Shown here one piece after another: positions 33,482-42,292 of a stretch of 64,000 nucleotides of DNA; the first letter of the stretch is position 1, and every line of letters starts with the position of its first letter. The DNA comes from Ruminococcaceae bacterium D5 (GTDB lineage: Bacteria > Bacillota > Clostridia > Oscillospirales > Ruminococcaceae): assembly GCA_900113995.1 (NCBI GenBank), contig FORK01000005.1, positions 1-64,000 of the forward strand, read 5' to 3'. The notes under the pieces were generated by a model. The model saw only the letters and a program-made list of their open reading frames with translations. It searched no databases and was not told where the DNA came from. The position numbers and the translations under genes were made by a program.

Positions 33482-34171
33482 ATGGCAAAAACAATCAACA
33501 GCATCGACAGAACCGCGACAGTTGCAAATGTCGTGGATGCAATTCGCAACAAAATTATCCTACAGGAATATCCTGCGGGACAAAAGCTCACTGAACTGGC
33601 TCTCTCGGCAGAGTATAAAATCTCACGCGGATCAGTCAGGACAGCTCTGCAGGTTATGGAAAATGAAGGTCTGATCGCTACATTGCCAAACGGACGCAAA
33701 TTAGTGGTGGGAATCACCGAAAAATTTGTCACCGATCTTTATGAAACCCGCGGGATGCTCGAGTGCGAAGCGGCTCGTCTCATCCTCGCTCAGGAACGTG
33801 TCGACTATACCGGTCTGGCTGAAATCGTCAATCTCTTTAACGAGCTGGAGAGTTCGCCCGACGAAGTGATTATCGCCTCTCGTTCCACCCACAACGAACG
33901 GTTTCACCGAATTCTCTTGGAAATGTCCCGCAACCGTCCATTGCTGCAGTGCTGGAATACACTGGAGCCTCTCATTACAGCTTTCACCAATTTTAACTCT
34001 CAAGTGCTCGGTGCAAAGACCCATAAGAATTTTTATATCAATACCCATGACAAGATTCTGGAAATGCTCATTGCCAAGGATCCGGCAGTTATTGAGTATC
34101 TTTCCTACCACACGAAGGTTGCGGCAAGGAATGATACACTGCAGGGCCTTCGCAGGATGGGCTGCCTGTAG
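33482..34171 (+). CDS. GntR family regulator, FadR/FCD subfamily
   Basis: 229 aa. Winged helix at residues 10-75 (TELALSAEYKISRGSVRTAL, then NEGLIATLPNGRKLVV), followed by an all-helical FCD effector domain starting DLYETRGMLECEAARL. FCD regulators usually bind carboxylated small molecules, often a 2-hydroxy- or keto-acid of the controlled pathway, consistent with the downstream TRAP and dehydrogenase genes. The palindrome at its own promoter suggests autorepression. Confidence 0.88.
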   Translation: MAKTINSIDRTATVANVVDAIRNKIILQEYPAGQKLTELALSAEYKISRGSVRTALQVMENEGLIATLPNGRKLVVGITEKFVTDLYETRGMLECEAARLILAQERVDYTGLAEIVNLFNELESSPDEVIIASRSTHNERFHRILLEMSRNRPLLQCWNTLEPLITAFTNFNSQVLGAKTHKNFYINTHDKILEMLIAKDPAVIEYLSYHTKVAARNDTLQGLRRMGCL

Positions 34172-34222
34172 CCTTGCCGCAATGCAGAACGATGTTTCCC
34201 TTTACCAATGGAGGTGCCCGAA

Positions 34223-34735
34223 TTGAAAAAAACCCTTTCGTGGCTGGATCAACATCTGGAGGAAGTGATCATCATTATCCTGTTGGGCCTAATGGTGATA
34301 ATCATGGGAATTCAGGTGTTTATGCGCTACGTCCTTGCAAAATCTCTGCCATGGCCGGAAGAATTAACCCGATACCTCTTTATCTGGTTCGTGTTCCTCG
34401 GCATCAGTTATGGCATCCGTTATAATATCCACATCAAGGTCGATATTATTGAAACTGTCTTTCCGAAGGTCAAACCATTTTTGATCGTCATACAGGATCT
34501 GCTTTTTTTGACGTTTTGTATCATGATGATCCGTCCTAGCATCAACGGCGTCAATATGATGATACGCACCGGGCAGACCAGTCCTGCAATGAATCTGCCC
34601 ATGTGCTTTGTTTATCTCTCGCTGCTGATGGGATTCTGCCTGGCTATCATCCGTCTTGTCCAAAAATATCTGCTACTCTTGTTCCGGCGGTTTGGCCGTG
34701 GAAATATTCTCTCCGAAGGAGGAAATGAGGGATGA
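34223..34735 (+). CDS. dctQ: TRAP transporter small membrane subunit (DctQ)
   Basis: About 170 aa with four transmembrane helices (VIIIILLGLMVIIMGIQVFM and three more) and the YVLAKSLPWPEELTRYLFIW signature. The ATG at 34208 overlaps the Shine-Dalgarno GGAGGT itself, so the likely start is the in-frame TTG at 34223 (reads LKKTLSWLD), eight bases downstream of GGAGG. The small subunit joins DctM to form the sodium-driven pump. It overlaps dctM by four bases. Confidence 0.85.
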   Translation: MKKTLSWLDQHLEEVIIIILLGLMVIIMGIQVFMRYVLAKSLPWPEELTRYLFIWFVFLGISYGIRYNIHIKVDIIETVFPKVKPFLIVIQDLLFLTFCIMMIRPSINGVNMMIRTGQTSPAMNLPMCFVYLSLLMGFCLAIIRLVQKYLLLLFRRFGRGNILSEGGNEG

Positions 34736-36027
34736 ATGTTGGCATCGTCTTTCTCGCCTTTTTTGCCACTCTGCTGATCGGCACACCGATCGGAGTGGGA
34801 GTGGGCCTTACCTGCTTAACTGCCTCAGCGTCCAATCCAACGATGCCGGCCACCGCGGATTTTATTTTCCGCAATATGGTGACTGCCCTTGATACCTATT
34901 CCCTGCTGGCGGTGCCGCTTTTTATTCTTTCCGGCGTCATCATGGCGCGCGGAGGAATTTCAAAGAAACTTTTTGACTTTTTTGCCTTTTTTATCGGCAA
35001 AAAAACAGCCGGACTTCCTATTGCAGTCGTGGTTACCTGTCTGTTTTACGGCGCAATCTCCGGGTCAGGCCCCGCTACTGTAGCGGCAGTCGGCGCAATG
35101 TCGATTCCACTGCTTGTCCGTCTCGGGTATGACCGTGAATTTGTCACCGCGATGGTTGCCGTTTCGGGCGGACTGGGAGTAATCATTCCGCCGAGCATTC
35201 CATTCATCATGTACGGGCTTTCCTCGGGCAAGTCGGTTGGAGCGCTTTTTATCGCTGGCGTTTTGCCTGGCATCCTCATCGGTGCCTGTCTGATGATCTA
35301 CGCGTTCTGGTACTGTAAACGCCACGGTGAGGATCGCGAAAAGCTTGAAGCCAATTACGCCGAACTGCATCGCTTGGGCTTCTGGGGAATCCTTAAAAGC
35401 AGCTTTTGGGCACTGCTGACTCCGGTCATCATTCTCGGCGGTATCTACGGCGGAGTGGTTACTCCGACCGAAGCGGCGGATATCTCTGTTATCTATGCGC
35501 TGATTGTCAGTATTTTTTGTTACCGGACTTTCAAATTTTCCGACATCCCATCCGCTCTCAAAGAGGCGGCACGGACAGCCGCCCCGGTCATGCTGGTCGT
35601 TTCGACCGCAACAGTGTTCGGCCGCGTCCTCACAATGATGCACGCTCCGCAGACCATCGCAACGCTGATGATCGACAGCTTCTCTTCTACCGTTGTGCTG
35701 ATGCTGGTAATCAATCTTTTCCTGCTCTTTGTTGGAATGATTATGGACACCACTCCCGCCATCCTGATTCTAACTCCTATTTTCCTGCCAATTATTACTG
35801 CTCTAGGGGTGGATCCGATTCACTTCGGCGTTATCATGGTGGTCAATCTTGCGATCGGATTTGTTACTCCGCCAATCGGCGTCAACCTGTTTGTCGCCAG
35901 CTCTTTGACCGGTATTTCGGTTCTGCGCATTGCCCGGCGGTCAGCGCCGTTTATCGCAGCCTTCCTGATCGCACTGATGATCATCACCTTTGTCCCGCCG
36001 ATCAGTCTTTTCCTCCCTAATCTATAA
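34732..36027 (+). CDS. dctM: TRAP transporter large membrane subunit (DctM)
   Basis: 431 aa, twelve hydrophobic segments. Family motifs include FFATLLIGTPIGVGVGL, YGAISGSGPATVAAVGAMSIP, IIPPSIPFIMYGLSSGKSVG, GGVVTPTEAADISVIYAL and GFVTPPIGVNLFVASSL. The ATGA overlap with dctQ indicates translational coupling. Confidence 0.95.
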   Translation: MNVGIVFLAFFATLLIGTPIGVGVGLTCLTASASNPTMPATADFIFRNMVTALDTYSLLAVPLFILSGVIMARGGISKKLFDFFAFFIGKKTAGLPIAVVVTCLFYGAISGSGPATVAAVGAMSIPLLVRLGYDREFVTAMVAVSGGLGVIIPPSIPFIMYGLSSGKSVGALFIAGVLPGILIGACLMIYAFWYCKRHGEDREKLEANYAELHRLGFWGILKSSFWALLTPVIILGGIYGGVVTPTEAADISVIYALIVSIFCYRTFKFSDIPSALKEAARTAAPVMLVVSTATVFGRVLTMMHAPQTIATLMIDSFSSTVVLMLVINLFLLFVGMIMDTTPAILILTPIFLPIITALGVDPIHFGVIMVVNLAIGFVTPPIGVNLFVASSLTGISVLRIARRSAPFIAAFLIALMIITFVPPISLFLPNL

Positions 36028-36055
36028 CCGAACAATACATAAGGAGTCTTTTACA

Positions 36056-37036
36056 ATGAAAAAGTTTGTAATGCTGGACAGTCACACCCTTCCGGACGCG
36101 GACTTCCACCAGGAAAAGGAGCTGCTGGCAGAACATAATATCGAATGTGTTCTGGCCAAATGCAAAACGGAAGAGGAAGTAATCGCCTGTGCCCAGGATG
36201 CCGACTGTATCGGTGACAACTATTTTCGAATCGACGGCGCCCTTCTTGACAAGCTGCCCAACTGCAAAGCAATCATCCGCTATGGCATCGGTTATGATGT
36301 CGTCGATGTTGACGCCTGCACCCAACGTGGAGTCTGGCTCTGCAATCTTCCTGAATACTGCGTTACTGATGTCGCCACTCATACGATGGCGATGATGCTT
36401 GATCTGGTTCGCAAAACCACTCTCTTTGACCGCCATACTCGTGCCGGGGATTGGGACGTCGGCTATGGTTATGAGGTACACCGTCTGGAAGCGCTGACAC
36501 TCGGCCTTGTCGGTTTCGGCAACATTGCTCGTCTCTTTTCAAAGTATGCCAAAGTCTTCGGAACCCGGGTAGTGGCAAGCGATCCCTTTGTTGCGCAGGA
36601 AATTTTTCAGGAATACGGCGTGGAGAAGATTTCGCTGGAAGAACTGTTTGCAAAAGCCGATATCGTTTCCGTTCACGTCCCCATTATCCCCTCGACCCAC
36701 CATCTGATCTGCCGCGAAACAATTGCCGGGATGAAGGATGGCGTGATGATTCTGAACACTTCCCGGGGGCCGATCGTTGATATCAAAGCGCTGATTGAGG
36801 GATTGCATTCCGGAAAGGTGTGCGCAGCCGGCCTTGATGTTGTTGAGGGAGAGCCGATTTCCGATCCGCATCACCCCCTCTGGGCCTGTGAAAATCTTGT
36901 CGTAACTCCCCATACTGCCTATAACTCGGTGGAGGCTTCAGATGCGCAGCATACTCAGGTGGCAGAAACCGCCGTTGCCATTCTCAGTGGACAAACGCCC
37001 CGCAATATTGTTAATCGCAAACAGCTGGGGCTTTGA
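36056..37036 (+). CDS. D-isomer-specific 2-hydroxyacid dehydrogenase (CtBP-like)
   Basis: 326 aa from the ATG at 36056, which has AAGGAG nine bases upstream; the frame is open further into dctM. NAD motif LGLVGFGNIARLFSKYA near residue 145; NTSRGPIVD, GLDVVEGEPI and VTPHTAYNS carry the catalytic residues. AIIRYGIGYDVVDVDACTQRG resembles the C-terminal-binding-protein subgroup. Lying inside the TRAP operon between the membrane subunits and the binding protein, it very likely oxidises or reduces the imported compound or a product of it. Confidence 0.88.
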   Translation: MKKFVMLDSHTLPDADFHQEKELLAEHNIECVLAKCKTEEEVIACAQDADCIGDNYFRIDGALLDKLPNCKAIIRYGIGYDVVDVDACTQRGVWLCNLPEYCVTDVATHTMAMMLDLVRKTTLFDRHTRAGDWDVGYGYEVHRLEALTLGLVGFGNIARLFSKYAKVFGTRVVASDPFVAQEIFQEYGVEKISLEELFAKADIVSVHVPIIPSTHHLICRETIAGMKDGVMILNTSRGPIVDIKALIEGLHSGKVCAAGLDVVEGEPISDPHHPLWACENLVVTPHTAYNSVEASDAQHTQVAETAVAILSGQTPRNIVNRKQLGL

Positions 37037-37075
37037 CTTTGTCAATAAAATCAAATCAAGGAAAGAGGAAAAAAC

Positions 37076-38122
37076 ATGAAAAAGTTTACACTTGCATTAG
37101 CGCTCGCATTATGCATTGGTTCCCTTTCTGCCTGCGGCGGAAGCAGCACGCCCGCATCTTCCGCAGCGGCCTCGAACGGCAGTGCTCCTGAGAAAACAGC
37201 GGAGCCAATCGTCATCACCTTTACTCACGCTACCTCAGAAGAAACTTCTCAGCAGGCAGGCGCTCTGGCTTTTAAGGAATATGTCGAAGCCAACTCCGAC
37301 GGAAAAATGATCGTCAATGTTTATCCAAATTCTCAAATGGGTGGCGACCGCGAGCAAATCGAAGGAACACAGGAAGGCAGTATCACCGCTATGACCAGCG
37401 GCAGCGCGCCGCAGGTCAACTTTGTCGGCAGCGCCGTAATTTTTGACCTTCCCTTCGCTTTTTCCAGCAACGAAGATGCTTTCAAGGTTTTTCAGGATGA
37501 AAACTTCAATCAGGTCCTTGCAAAAGAATATGAAAAAGCCGGGCTCAAGCTTCTGGGCGCTTCCTTCCTCGACTTTCGCGCTACCACAGCCAACTTTCCG
37601 ATCAATACCCCGGCTGATCTCTCCGGTATGACCATCCGCACGATGGAGAATAAGTATCATATGGCAATGTGGCAGGAAATGGGTGCCAATCCTACTCCGC
37701 TTGCATTCAATGAGCTCTACACCGCGCTGCAGCAGGGAACTGTAGACGGGCAGGAAAATCCCCTCGAATTGATCTATGCCCAAAAGTTTTATGAACAGCA
37801 GAAATATGTGATAAAAACCCGCCATCTTCCTCAGACCCTGATCTGGATCATGAACAAGGACTTCTATGACGGACTTTCCGACGACCTCAAGCAGGTAGTC
37901 GACGGCGCGGCTAAGGCCGCGATGGAAGCAGCCGATGAGTACACGTTCAGCAACGTCGAACGAATCGAAAAAGAACTGACTGATCAGGGGATCACTATCA
38001 TCGACCTGACTCCCGAGCAGATCCATGCTTTCTCGGATAAGACCAAAAAAACCTGGGATATGGTCAAGGCTGATGTGAATCCCGATGTCTATGATGCCTT
38101 CATGGCTGCGCTGAAGAAATAA
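37076..38122 (+). CDS. dctP: TRAP transporter substrate-binding lipoprotein (DctP)
   Basis: 348 aa. Signal peptide with lipobox LSAC, Ser/Ala-rich spacer, then a DctP fold: NSQMGGDREQIEGTQEGSI, the conserved arginine in MTIRTMENKYHM (which in this family binds the ligand carboxylate), and TALQQGTVDGQENPLELI. The arginine supports a carboxylic-acid substrate. It is anchored to the outside of the single membrane. Confidence 0.93.
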   Translation: MKKFTLALALALCIGSLSACGGSSTPASSAAASNGSAPEKTAEPIVITFTHATSEETSQQAGALAFKEYVEANSDGKMIVNVYPNSQMGGDREQIEGTQEGSITAMTSGSAPQVNFVGSAVIFDLPFAFSSNEDAFKVFQDENFNQVLAKEYEKAGLKLLGASFLDFRATTANFPINTPADLSGMTIRTMENKYHMAMWQEMGANPTPLAFNELYTALQQGTVDGQENPLELIYAQKFYEQQKYVIKTRHLPQTLIWIMNKDFYDGLSDDLKQVVDGAAKAAMEAADEYTFSNVERIEKELTDQGITIIDLTPEQIHAFSDKTKKTWDMVKADVNPDVYDAFMAALKK

Positions 38123-38136
38123 ATTCTCTATAGTCT

Positions 38137-38176
38137 GCGGGGAAAAGAGGTCTGACGGCCTCTTTTCTCAACCCGC
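38137..38176 (+). promoter_or_regulatory. Intercistronic hairpin after dctP
   Basis: GAAAAGAGG-TCTGACGG-CCTCTTTTC nested in an outer GCGGG / CCCGC. Hairpins in this position after binding-protein genes often stabilise the upstream message and lower downstream expression. It lacks a long T-run, so it is unlikely to stop all transcription. Confidence 0.6.
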
Positions 38177-38191
38177 CGAAAGGAAAGAGCT

Positions 38192-38569
38192 ATGTCAACA
38201 CAAACCGATGCCGTCCAGGAAGACGGGGTCCCCTTTCGTCTCCTGCATGTTGGCGTAAACTGTTCTACATCCGAGGAAGCCGATCAACTGACTTCCCTCT
38301 ATTGCTCGATGCTTGGAATGAAGCCAAGTGAAAATCCTGCCTCCTACTTTGTGGGCTCTTCGATCGAGGTTATGAAATCTCCCTATCTCGGGACACACGG
38401 CCACATGGCCTATGGTGTCCCAAACATGGAAAAAGCGTTGGACTTCTTGTCGCAGCGAGGCTTCCTTCCCGATATGGGCACCGCAGTTTACAATGAAGAA
38501 GGAAAGCTGGCCGTCGTCTATCTCAAAGGAGAATTCGGAGGCTTTGCCATCCATCTCAAACTGATTTGA
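38192..38569 (+). CDS. VOC (glyoxalase-like) superfamily protein
   Basis: 125 aa, one VOC domain: HVGVNCSTSEEADQLTSLYC, SIEVMKSPYLGTHGHMAYGV, GEFGGFAIHLKLI. The SPYLGxxGHxAxG and ExGGFAIHL motifs resemble a small VOC domain found beside or fused to KDPG-type aldolases in Clostridia. The usual metal-binding His/Glu set is only partly visible. Role in this operon unknown; possibly an isomerase or an aldolase accessory. Confidence 0.7.
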   Translation: MSTQTDAVQEDGVPFRLLHVGVNCSTSEEADQLTSLYCSMLGMKPSENPASYFVGSSIEVMKSPYLGTHGHMAYGVPNMEKALDFLSQRGFLPDMGTAVYNEEGKLAVVYLKGEFGGFAIHLKLI

Positions 38570-38581
38570 GGAAGGTGCACC

Positions 38582-39961
38582 GTGAAATATATTGCTATCG
38601 ACATCGGCAGCAGCTTTGTCAAATCAGCGCTGCTCGACCCCAGGACCTGCCAGGTTGTCTCGCAGCGCAAATTTCCTGCCCCAGCTAAGCTCCCTCACTC
38701 CAACCGTAATCTCTTTGAGATTCCCGCGAATCAGCTCTTTGAAACGGTCCGGGAACTCATTGAATATTACGCCCGGGAGGATTGTGAAGCCTCGGCCGTT
38801 CTTCTTTCTACTCAGATGCATGGCTTCGTCTATCAAACACCGGGGAGAGAAGATCTCTATATTTCATGGCAGGATATGCGCTGCCTTGACCCGCTCTGTA
38901 AAGACAAAAATGCGATGGAGATATTGAGCGAACGGTTCTCACGAGAAACCATGCGCGACTGCGGAGTTTATATGAAGCCCTCGCTTGGGCTGTGCAATCT
39001 CTACGCTCTGCTCAATTCCGACACCTCTATTCCACGCGACGGAAAGCTCTTTACAATCGGATCCTACATTACCTACCGGCTTACCGGCAATAACGTCTGT
39101 CATATGTCCAACGCCGCCCCGCTCGGCATAGCAGATGCGCGGCGGAGCCGCTGGCGGTATGATATTCTTGAGCAGGCCGGCCTCGAATCCATCTGCCTGC
39201 CCGAAATTGCCCGTTCTGATTTTGCTCCCAGCGGCGTGTACCGGTTTGGGGGCCGGGAAATCCTGATATACCCTGATTTTGGAGACCAGCAGGTCTCGAT
39301 TCTCGGCAGTATGGCCGGCTCCCGGGAAGCGGTCATTAACATTGCAACCGGTTCGCAGGTTTCGATCACAACCGATTCCTTTACGCCCGGCGACTATGAA
39401 ACCCGCCCCTACTTTGAAGGGCGTTACATCAACACTATCTCCAATATGCCGGCAGGCCGCAACCTTGATGTGTTGATTCGCTTTTTATGCGATGCGGTTT
39501 CCCGCATCACCGGACAGAATTTGGATACCGAGGCGATCTGGAGGGGCATTGGTGATATTCCGATTCTGGCAGGCGATGGTATCCGGGTAAATATGGGATT
39601 CTATTCGACGCCTGAAAATCTCGACGGCGGCGCAATCTACGGTATCGCGCCACAAAATCTTACCCTTTCTTCCCTCTTTTCGGCTGCGCTTGAGGATATG
39701 GCAGGCACCTATTGGCGCAATATCGACCGGCTGCGCGGAAAAATGCCGATCGACAGTCTGGTCTGTGCAGGAGGGGTTTCGTGGAAAAGCCCATCCCTCA
39801 TCCGGACGATTGAACGGGTTTCCAGACGTGCCTGCCGCCTCTCCCCTGTCCCGGACGAGGCCCTCGCTGGACTTCTTAGAATTGCGCTAGTTTGTGAGGG
39901 AATTTGCTGCAATCTGGAAGATCATCCTGAATTAAAGCTTGTCATGAAAGGAAGCCTCTGA
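38582..39961 (+). CDS. FGGY family carbohydrate kinase
   Basis: 459 aa from a GTG start with GGAAGGTGCACC upstream. The ASKHA fold is visible: IAIDIGSSFVKSALLD (phosphate 1), STQMHGFVYQT and SWQDMRC in the N-terminal substrate domain, PDFGDQQVSILGS with the probable catalytic aspartate, and CAGGVSWKSPSLIRTIE in the C-terminal ATP domain. It resembles sedoheptulokinase-like members more than xylulokinase or gluconokinase, but the substrate is not predictable. It follows the VOC gene by 12 bases. Confidence 0.85.
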   Translation: MKYIAIDIGSSFVKSALLDPRTCQVVSQRKFPAPAKLPHSNRNLFEIPANQLFETVRELIEYYAREDCEASAVLLSTQMHGFVYQTPGREDLYISWQDMRCLDPLCKDKNAMEILSERFSRETMRDCGVYMKPSLGLCNLYALLNSDTSIPRDGKLFTIGSYITYRLTGNNVCHMSNAAPLGIADARRSRWRYDILEQAGLESICLPEIARSDFAPSGVYRFGGREILIYPDFGDQQVSILGSMAGSREAVINIATGSQVSITTDSFTPGDYETRPYFEGRYINTISNMPAGRNLDVLIRFLCDAVSRITGQNLDTEAIWRGIGDIPILAGDGIRVNMGFYSTPENLDGGAIYGIAPQNLTLSSLFSAALEDMAGTYWRNIDRLRGKMPIDSLVCAGGVSWKSPSLIRTIERVSRRACRLSPVPDEALAGLLRIALVCEGICCNLEDHPELKLVMKGSL

Positions 39962-39963
39962 CT

Positions 39964-40728
39964 ATGGAAACACTCAAGCAAAAGCTGAATGCCCGCAAAA
40001 CTGTGCTGGGCACCATGCTTTCGGAAGTTGCCAACCCCAACATGGCCCGCATTATGAAAGCCGCAGGCTTTGAGCTGATCATCGTCGATTGTGAACACGG
40101 ATACTTTGATTTTTCCCAGCTTGCAGCCATTGCTTCGCTCGGCAATGGTTTCGGACTTCCGGTGTTGGTTCGAATCCCTGAAATCCGTCGGGAATGGATT
40201 ACAAAAGCTCTCGATATGAGCTGCGATGGGCTCCTCGTTCCGATGGTAAACACCGCCCAACAAGCGCTCGAGGTAATTCGATACGCCAAATATCAGCCTC
40301 TTGGGGAGCGTGGAATTTCAACCACTCGTGCCCATACCAACTATAATCCTCCCCCTCTGGGCGAGTACATGCGGCAAGCCAACGAACGCACCTGCATTCT
40401 GGTGCAGTTGGAAACTGCTGAAGCCATCGCCAACGTCAGGGAAATTGCCGCCGTCGATGGAGTGGATGCGCTGATGATCGGGCCGAATGATCTGGCCTCC
40501 GACCTCGGTTCTCCCGGAAAATTGGATACTGATGAAATGTTTCAGGCAATTGAGACGGTTGCCGCAGCCGCACAAGAAGTGGGAAAATCCTGCGGCATCA
40601 TCTCGTCCGGAGTTTCCTACCTGCAGCGCTGTAAAGGAATGGGAATGAACCTCTTCAGCTGCAACAGCGAAGTAGGCCTGCTGATGAAAGCAGCCAGGAA
40701 TTGTGTCAAAGAATTTCACAGCTGTTGA
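39964..40728 (+). CDS. HpcH/HpaI family class II aldolase
   Basis: 254 aa. Motifs IIVDCEHGYFDFSQL (with the acid/base and substrate residues), GLLVPMVNTAQQAL, PLGERGISTTRAHTNY (the PxGxRG/S loop), LVQLETAEAIANV (metal-binding Glu) and DALMIGPNDLASDLG (metal Asp). Such enzymes reversibly cleave 2-keto-3-deoxy acids to pyruvate and an aldehyde. It starts two bases after the kinase stop. Confidence 0.92.
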   Translation: METLKQKLNARKTVLGTMLSEVANPNMARIMKAAGFELIIVDCEHGYFDFSQLAAIASLGNGFGLPVLVRIPEIRREWITKALDMSCDGLLVPMVNTAQQALEVIRYAKYQPLGERGISTTRAHTNYNPPPLGEYMRQANERTCILVQLETAEAIANVREIAAVDGVDALMIGPNDLASDLGSPGKLDTDEMFQAIETVAAAAQEVGKSCGIISSGVSYLQRCKGMGMNLFSCNSEVGLLMKAARNCVKEFHSC

Positions 40729-40741
40729 GAAAGGAACAATT

Positions 40742-42016
40742 ATGGGTATCGTATCCGATCTCGCTCGTGAGGTGACTTTACCGCGAATGATCCGAGTTCA
40801 TCAGCATTTCGACGACAGTCACATTTCGACTTCATCCATCCCCCTTGTGGTGCGAGAACAGCTCTCCAAACCGGAAATTTCTCATGCCATCCGACCCGGT
40901 ATGCGAATTGCCGTGGCTTGCGGCAGTCGTGGGATCGCCAATATTGATCTGATTCTGAGTACAGTAGTCAATTTTTTTAAGGCTCGGGAAGCCATTCCCT
41001 TTCTGTTTCCGGCGATGGGCAGCCATGGCGGTGCTACTGCGAAAGGACAGCTTGAGATATTGAGCAGTCTGGGGATTACAGAAGAGACTATGGGATGTCC
41101 TATCCTTTCCTCTATGGATGTCTGTAAAATCGGCTGTATTCCTGACGGAAGACCTGTCTTTATTGACCGTCACGCCTGTGAGGCGGATGCGATTGTCATA
41201 GTGGGGCGAATTAAGCCCCATACCGCTTTCCGCGGCCCCTATGAAAGCGGCTTGATGAAGATGATGGTAATTGGAATGGGAAAGCAGCATGGTGCTGAAA
41301 GTTGTCACAAGACCGGTTTTGCCCACATGGCCCGGGATCTTGAATTATTCGGCAGGGAGATTCTTGCCCGTGCACCAATTCTCTGCGGAATCGGGATTGT
41401 TGAAAACGCACTTGATCAGACCCGTAAAATTACAGCGCTCACCCCCGAAGAAATTCTCTCGGAAGAACCCAAACTGCTGACCGAAGCTAAACAGGCAATG
41501 CCGCGCATCTATTTCGATCCGATTGATCTGCTGATTGTCGATCAGATAGGGAAAAATTTCAGTGGGGACGGGATGGATCCAAACATTACCGGAAACTTCT
41601 GCTCCCCTTACGCGAGTGGAGGCATTTCGGCGGAACGTAGGATTGCGCTTGACCTGAGCAATGAATCCCATGGTTGCGCAGTAGGGGTCGGTACTCTGGA
41701 TATGATTTCCCGTCGTCTCTATGACAAAATTGATTTGGAAGCAAGTTATCCCAACTCGATTACCAGTCGGATGGTCTGTCAAGTAAAAATCCCAATGGTG
41801 CTTACTAACGATCGGGAAACAATACAAATTGCCCTCAAAACCTGTATTGACGGAAATCCGGAATATCCGCGTATTGTGAGAATTCCCAACTCGCTTCATC
41901 TTTCGGAGATAGAGATTTCTGAAGCGCTTCTTAAAGAAGCGCAGTGCAACTCCATGGTCACCGTTTTGAGCCAACCATATCCCTTCCTCTTTGACCAAAA
42001 CGGAAATCTTTTCTGA
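40742..42016 (+). CDS. LarA-like (DUF2088) protein, putative nickel-dependent racemase/epimerase
   Basis: 424 aa from the ATG at 40742 with GAAAGGAACA upstream. It resembles the LarA superfamily: IAVACGSRGIANIDLILSTVV, PAMGSHGGATAKGQ, VVGRIKPHTAFRGPYESGL and MKMMVIGMGKQHGAESCH. LarA proteins use a nickel-pincer cofactor to invert 2-hydroxyacids. The residue that carries the cofactor in L. plantarum LarA is not obvious here, so activity is uncertain. Last gene of the operon. Confidence 0.75.
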   Translation: MGIVSDLAREVTLPRMIRVHQHFDDSHISTSSIPLVVREQLSKPEISHAIRPGMRIAVACGSRGIANIDLILSTVVNFFKAREAIPFLFPAMGSHGGATAKGQLEILSSLGITEETMGCPILSSMDVCKIGCIPDGRPVFIDRHACEADAIVIVGRIKPHTAFRGPYESGLMKMMVIGMGKQHGAESCHKTGFAHMARDLELFGREILARAPILCGIGIVENALDQTRKITALTPEEILSEEPKLLTEAKQAMPRIYFDPIDLLIVDQIGKNFSGDGMDPNITGNFCSPYASGGISAERRIALDLSNESHGCAVGVGTLDMISRRLYDKIDLEASYPNSITSRMVCQVKIPMVLTNDRETIQIALKTCIDGNPEYPRIVRIPNSLHLSEIEISEALLKEAQCNSMVTVLSQPYPFLFDQNGNLF

Positions 42017-42023
42017 AACTTTT

Positions 42024-42057
42024 GTGCTCCGGATACTTATCACAGTATAGGGAGCAC
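42024..42057 (+). terminator. Terminator of the TRAP/sugar-acid operon
   Basis: GTGCTCC-G-ATACT-TATCAC-AGTAT-A-GGGAGCAC then ATTTTCTTTCC, eight bases past the last stop codon. About 170 gene-free AT-rich bases follow. Confidence 0.75.
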
Positions 42058-42229
42058 ATTTTCTTTCCTATTGCTTTAGCAGAACATGTATCCCCTCCTC
42101 ATTGGAACAGCTTTTCTCTCCACATGATGCACTTGGAAAATCGCCGACGCTTGACCTTCTCCGGACTTTATGTTGCTACGAAATTATAAAAAATCCCGGC
42201 AAATTTGATCGACTGCTCACACATTCAAC

Positions 42230-42258
42230 TTGAATTTTTTGTCATTTGGGCGTATGAT
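42230..42258 (+). promoter_or_regulatory. Promoter of ldh
   Basis: TTGAAT (42230-42235) and TATGAT (42253-42258), 17-base spacer, about 28-base leader. Confidence 0.6.
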
Positions 42259-42292
42259 ATGTCTCAAAATTTTCACTTTGGAGGATCTTTGC

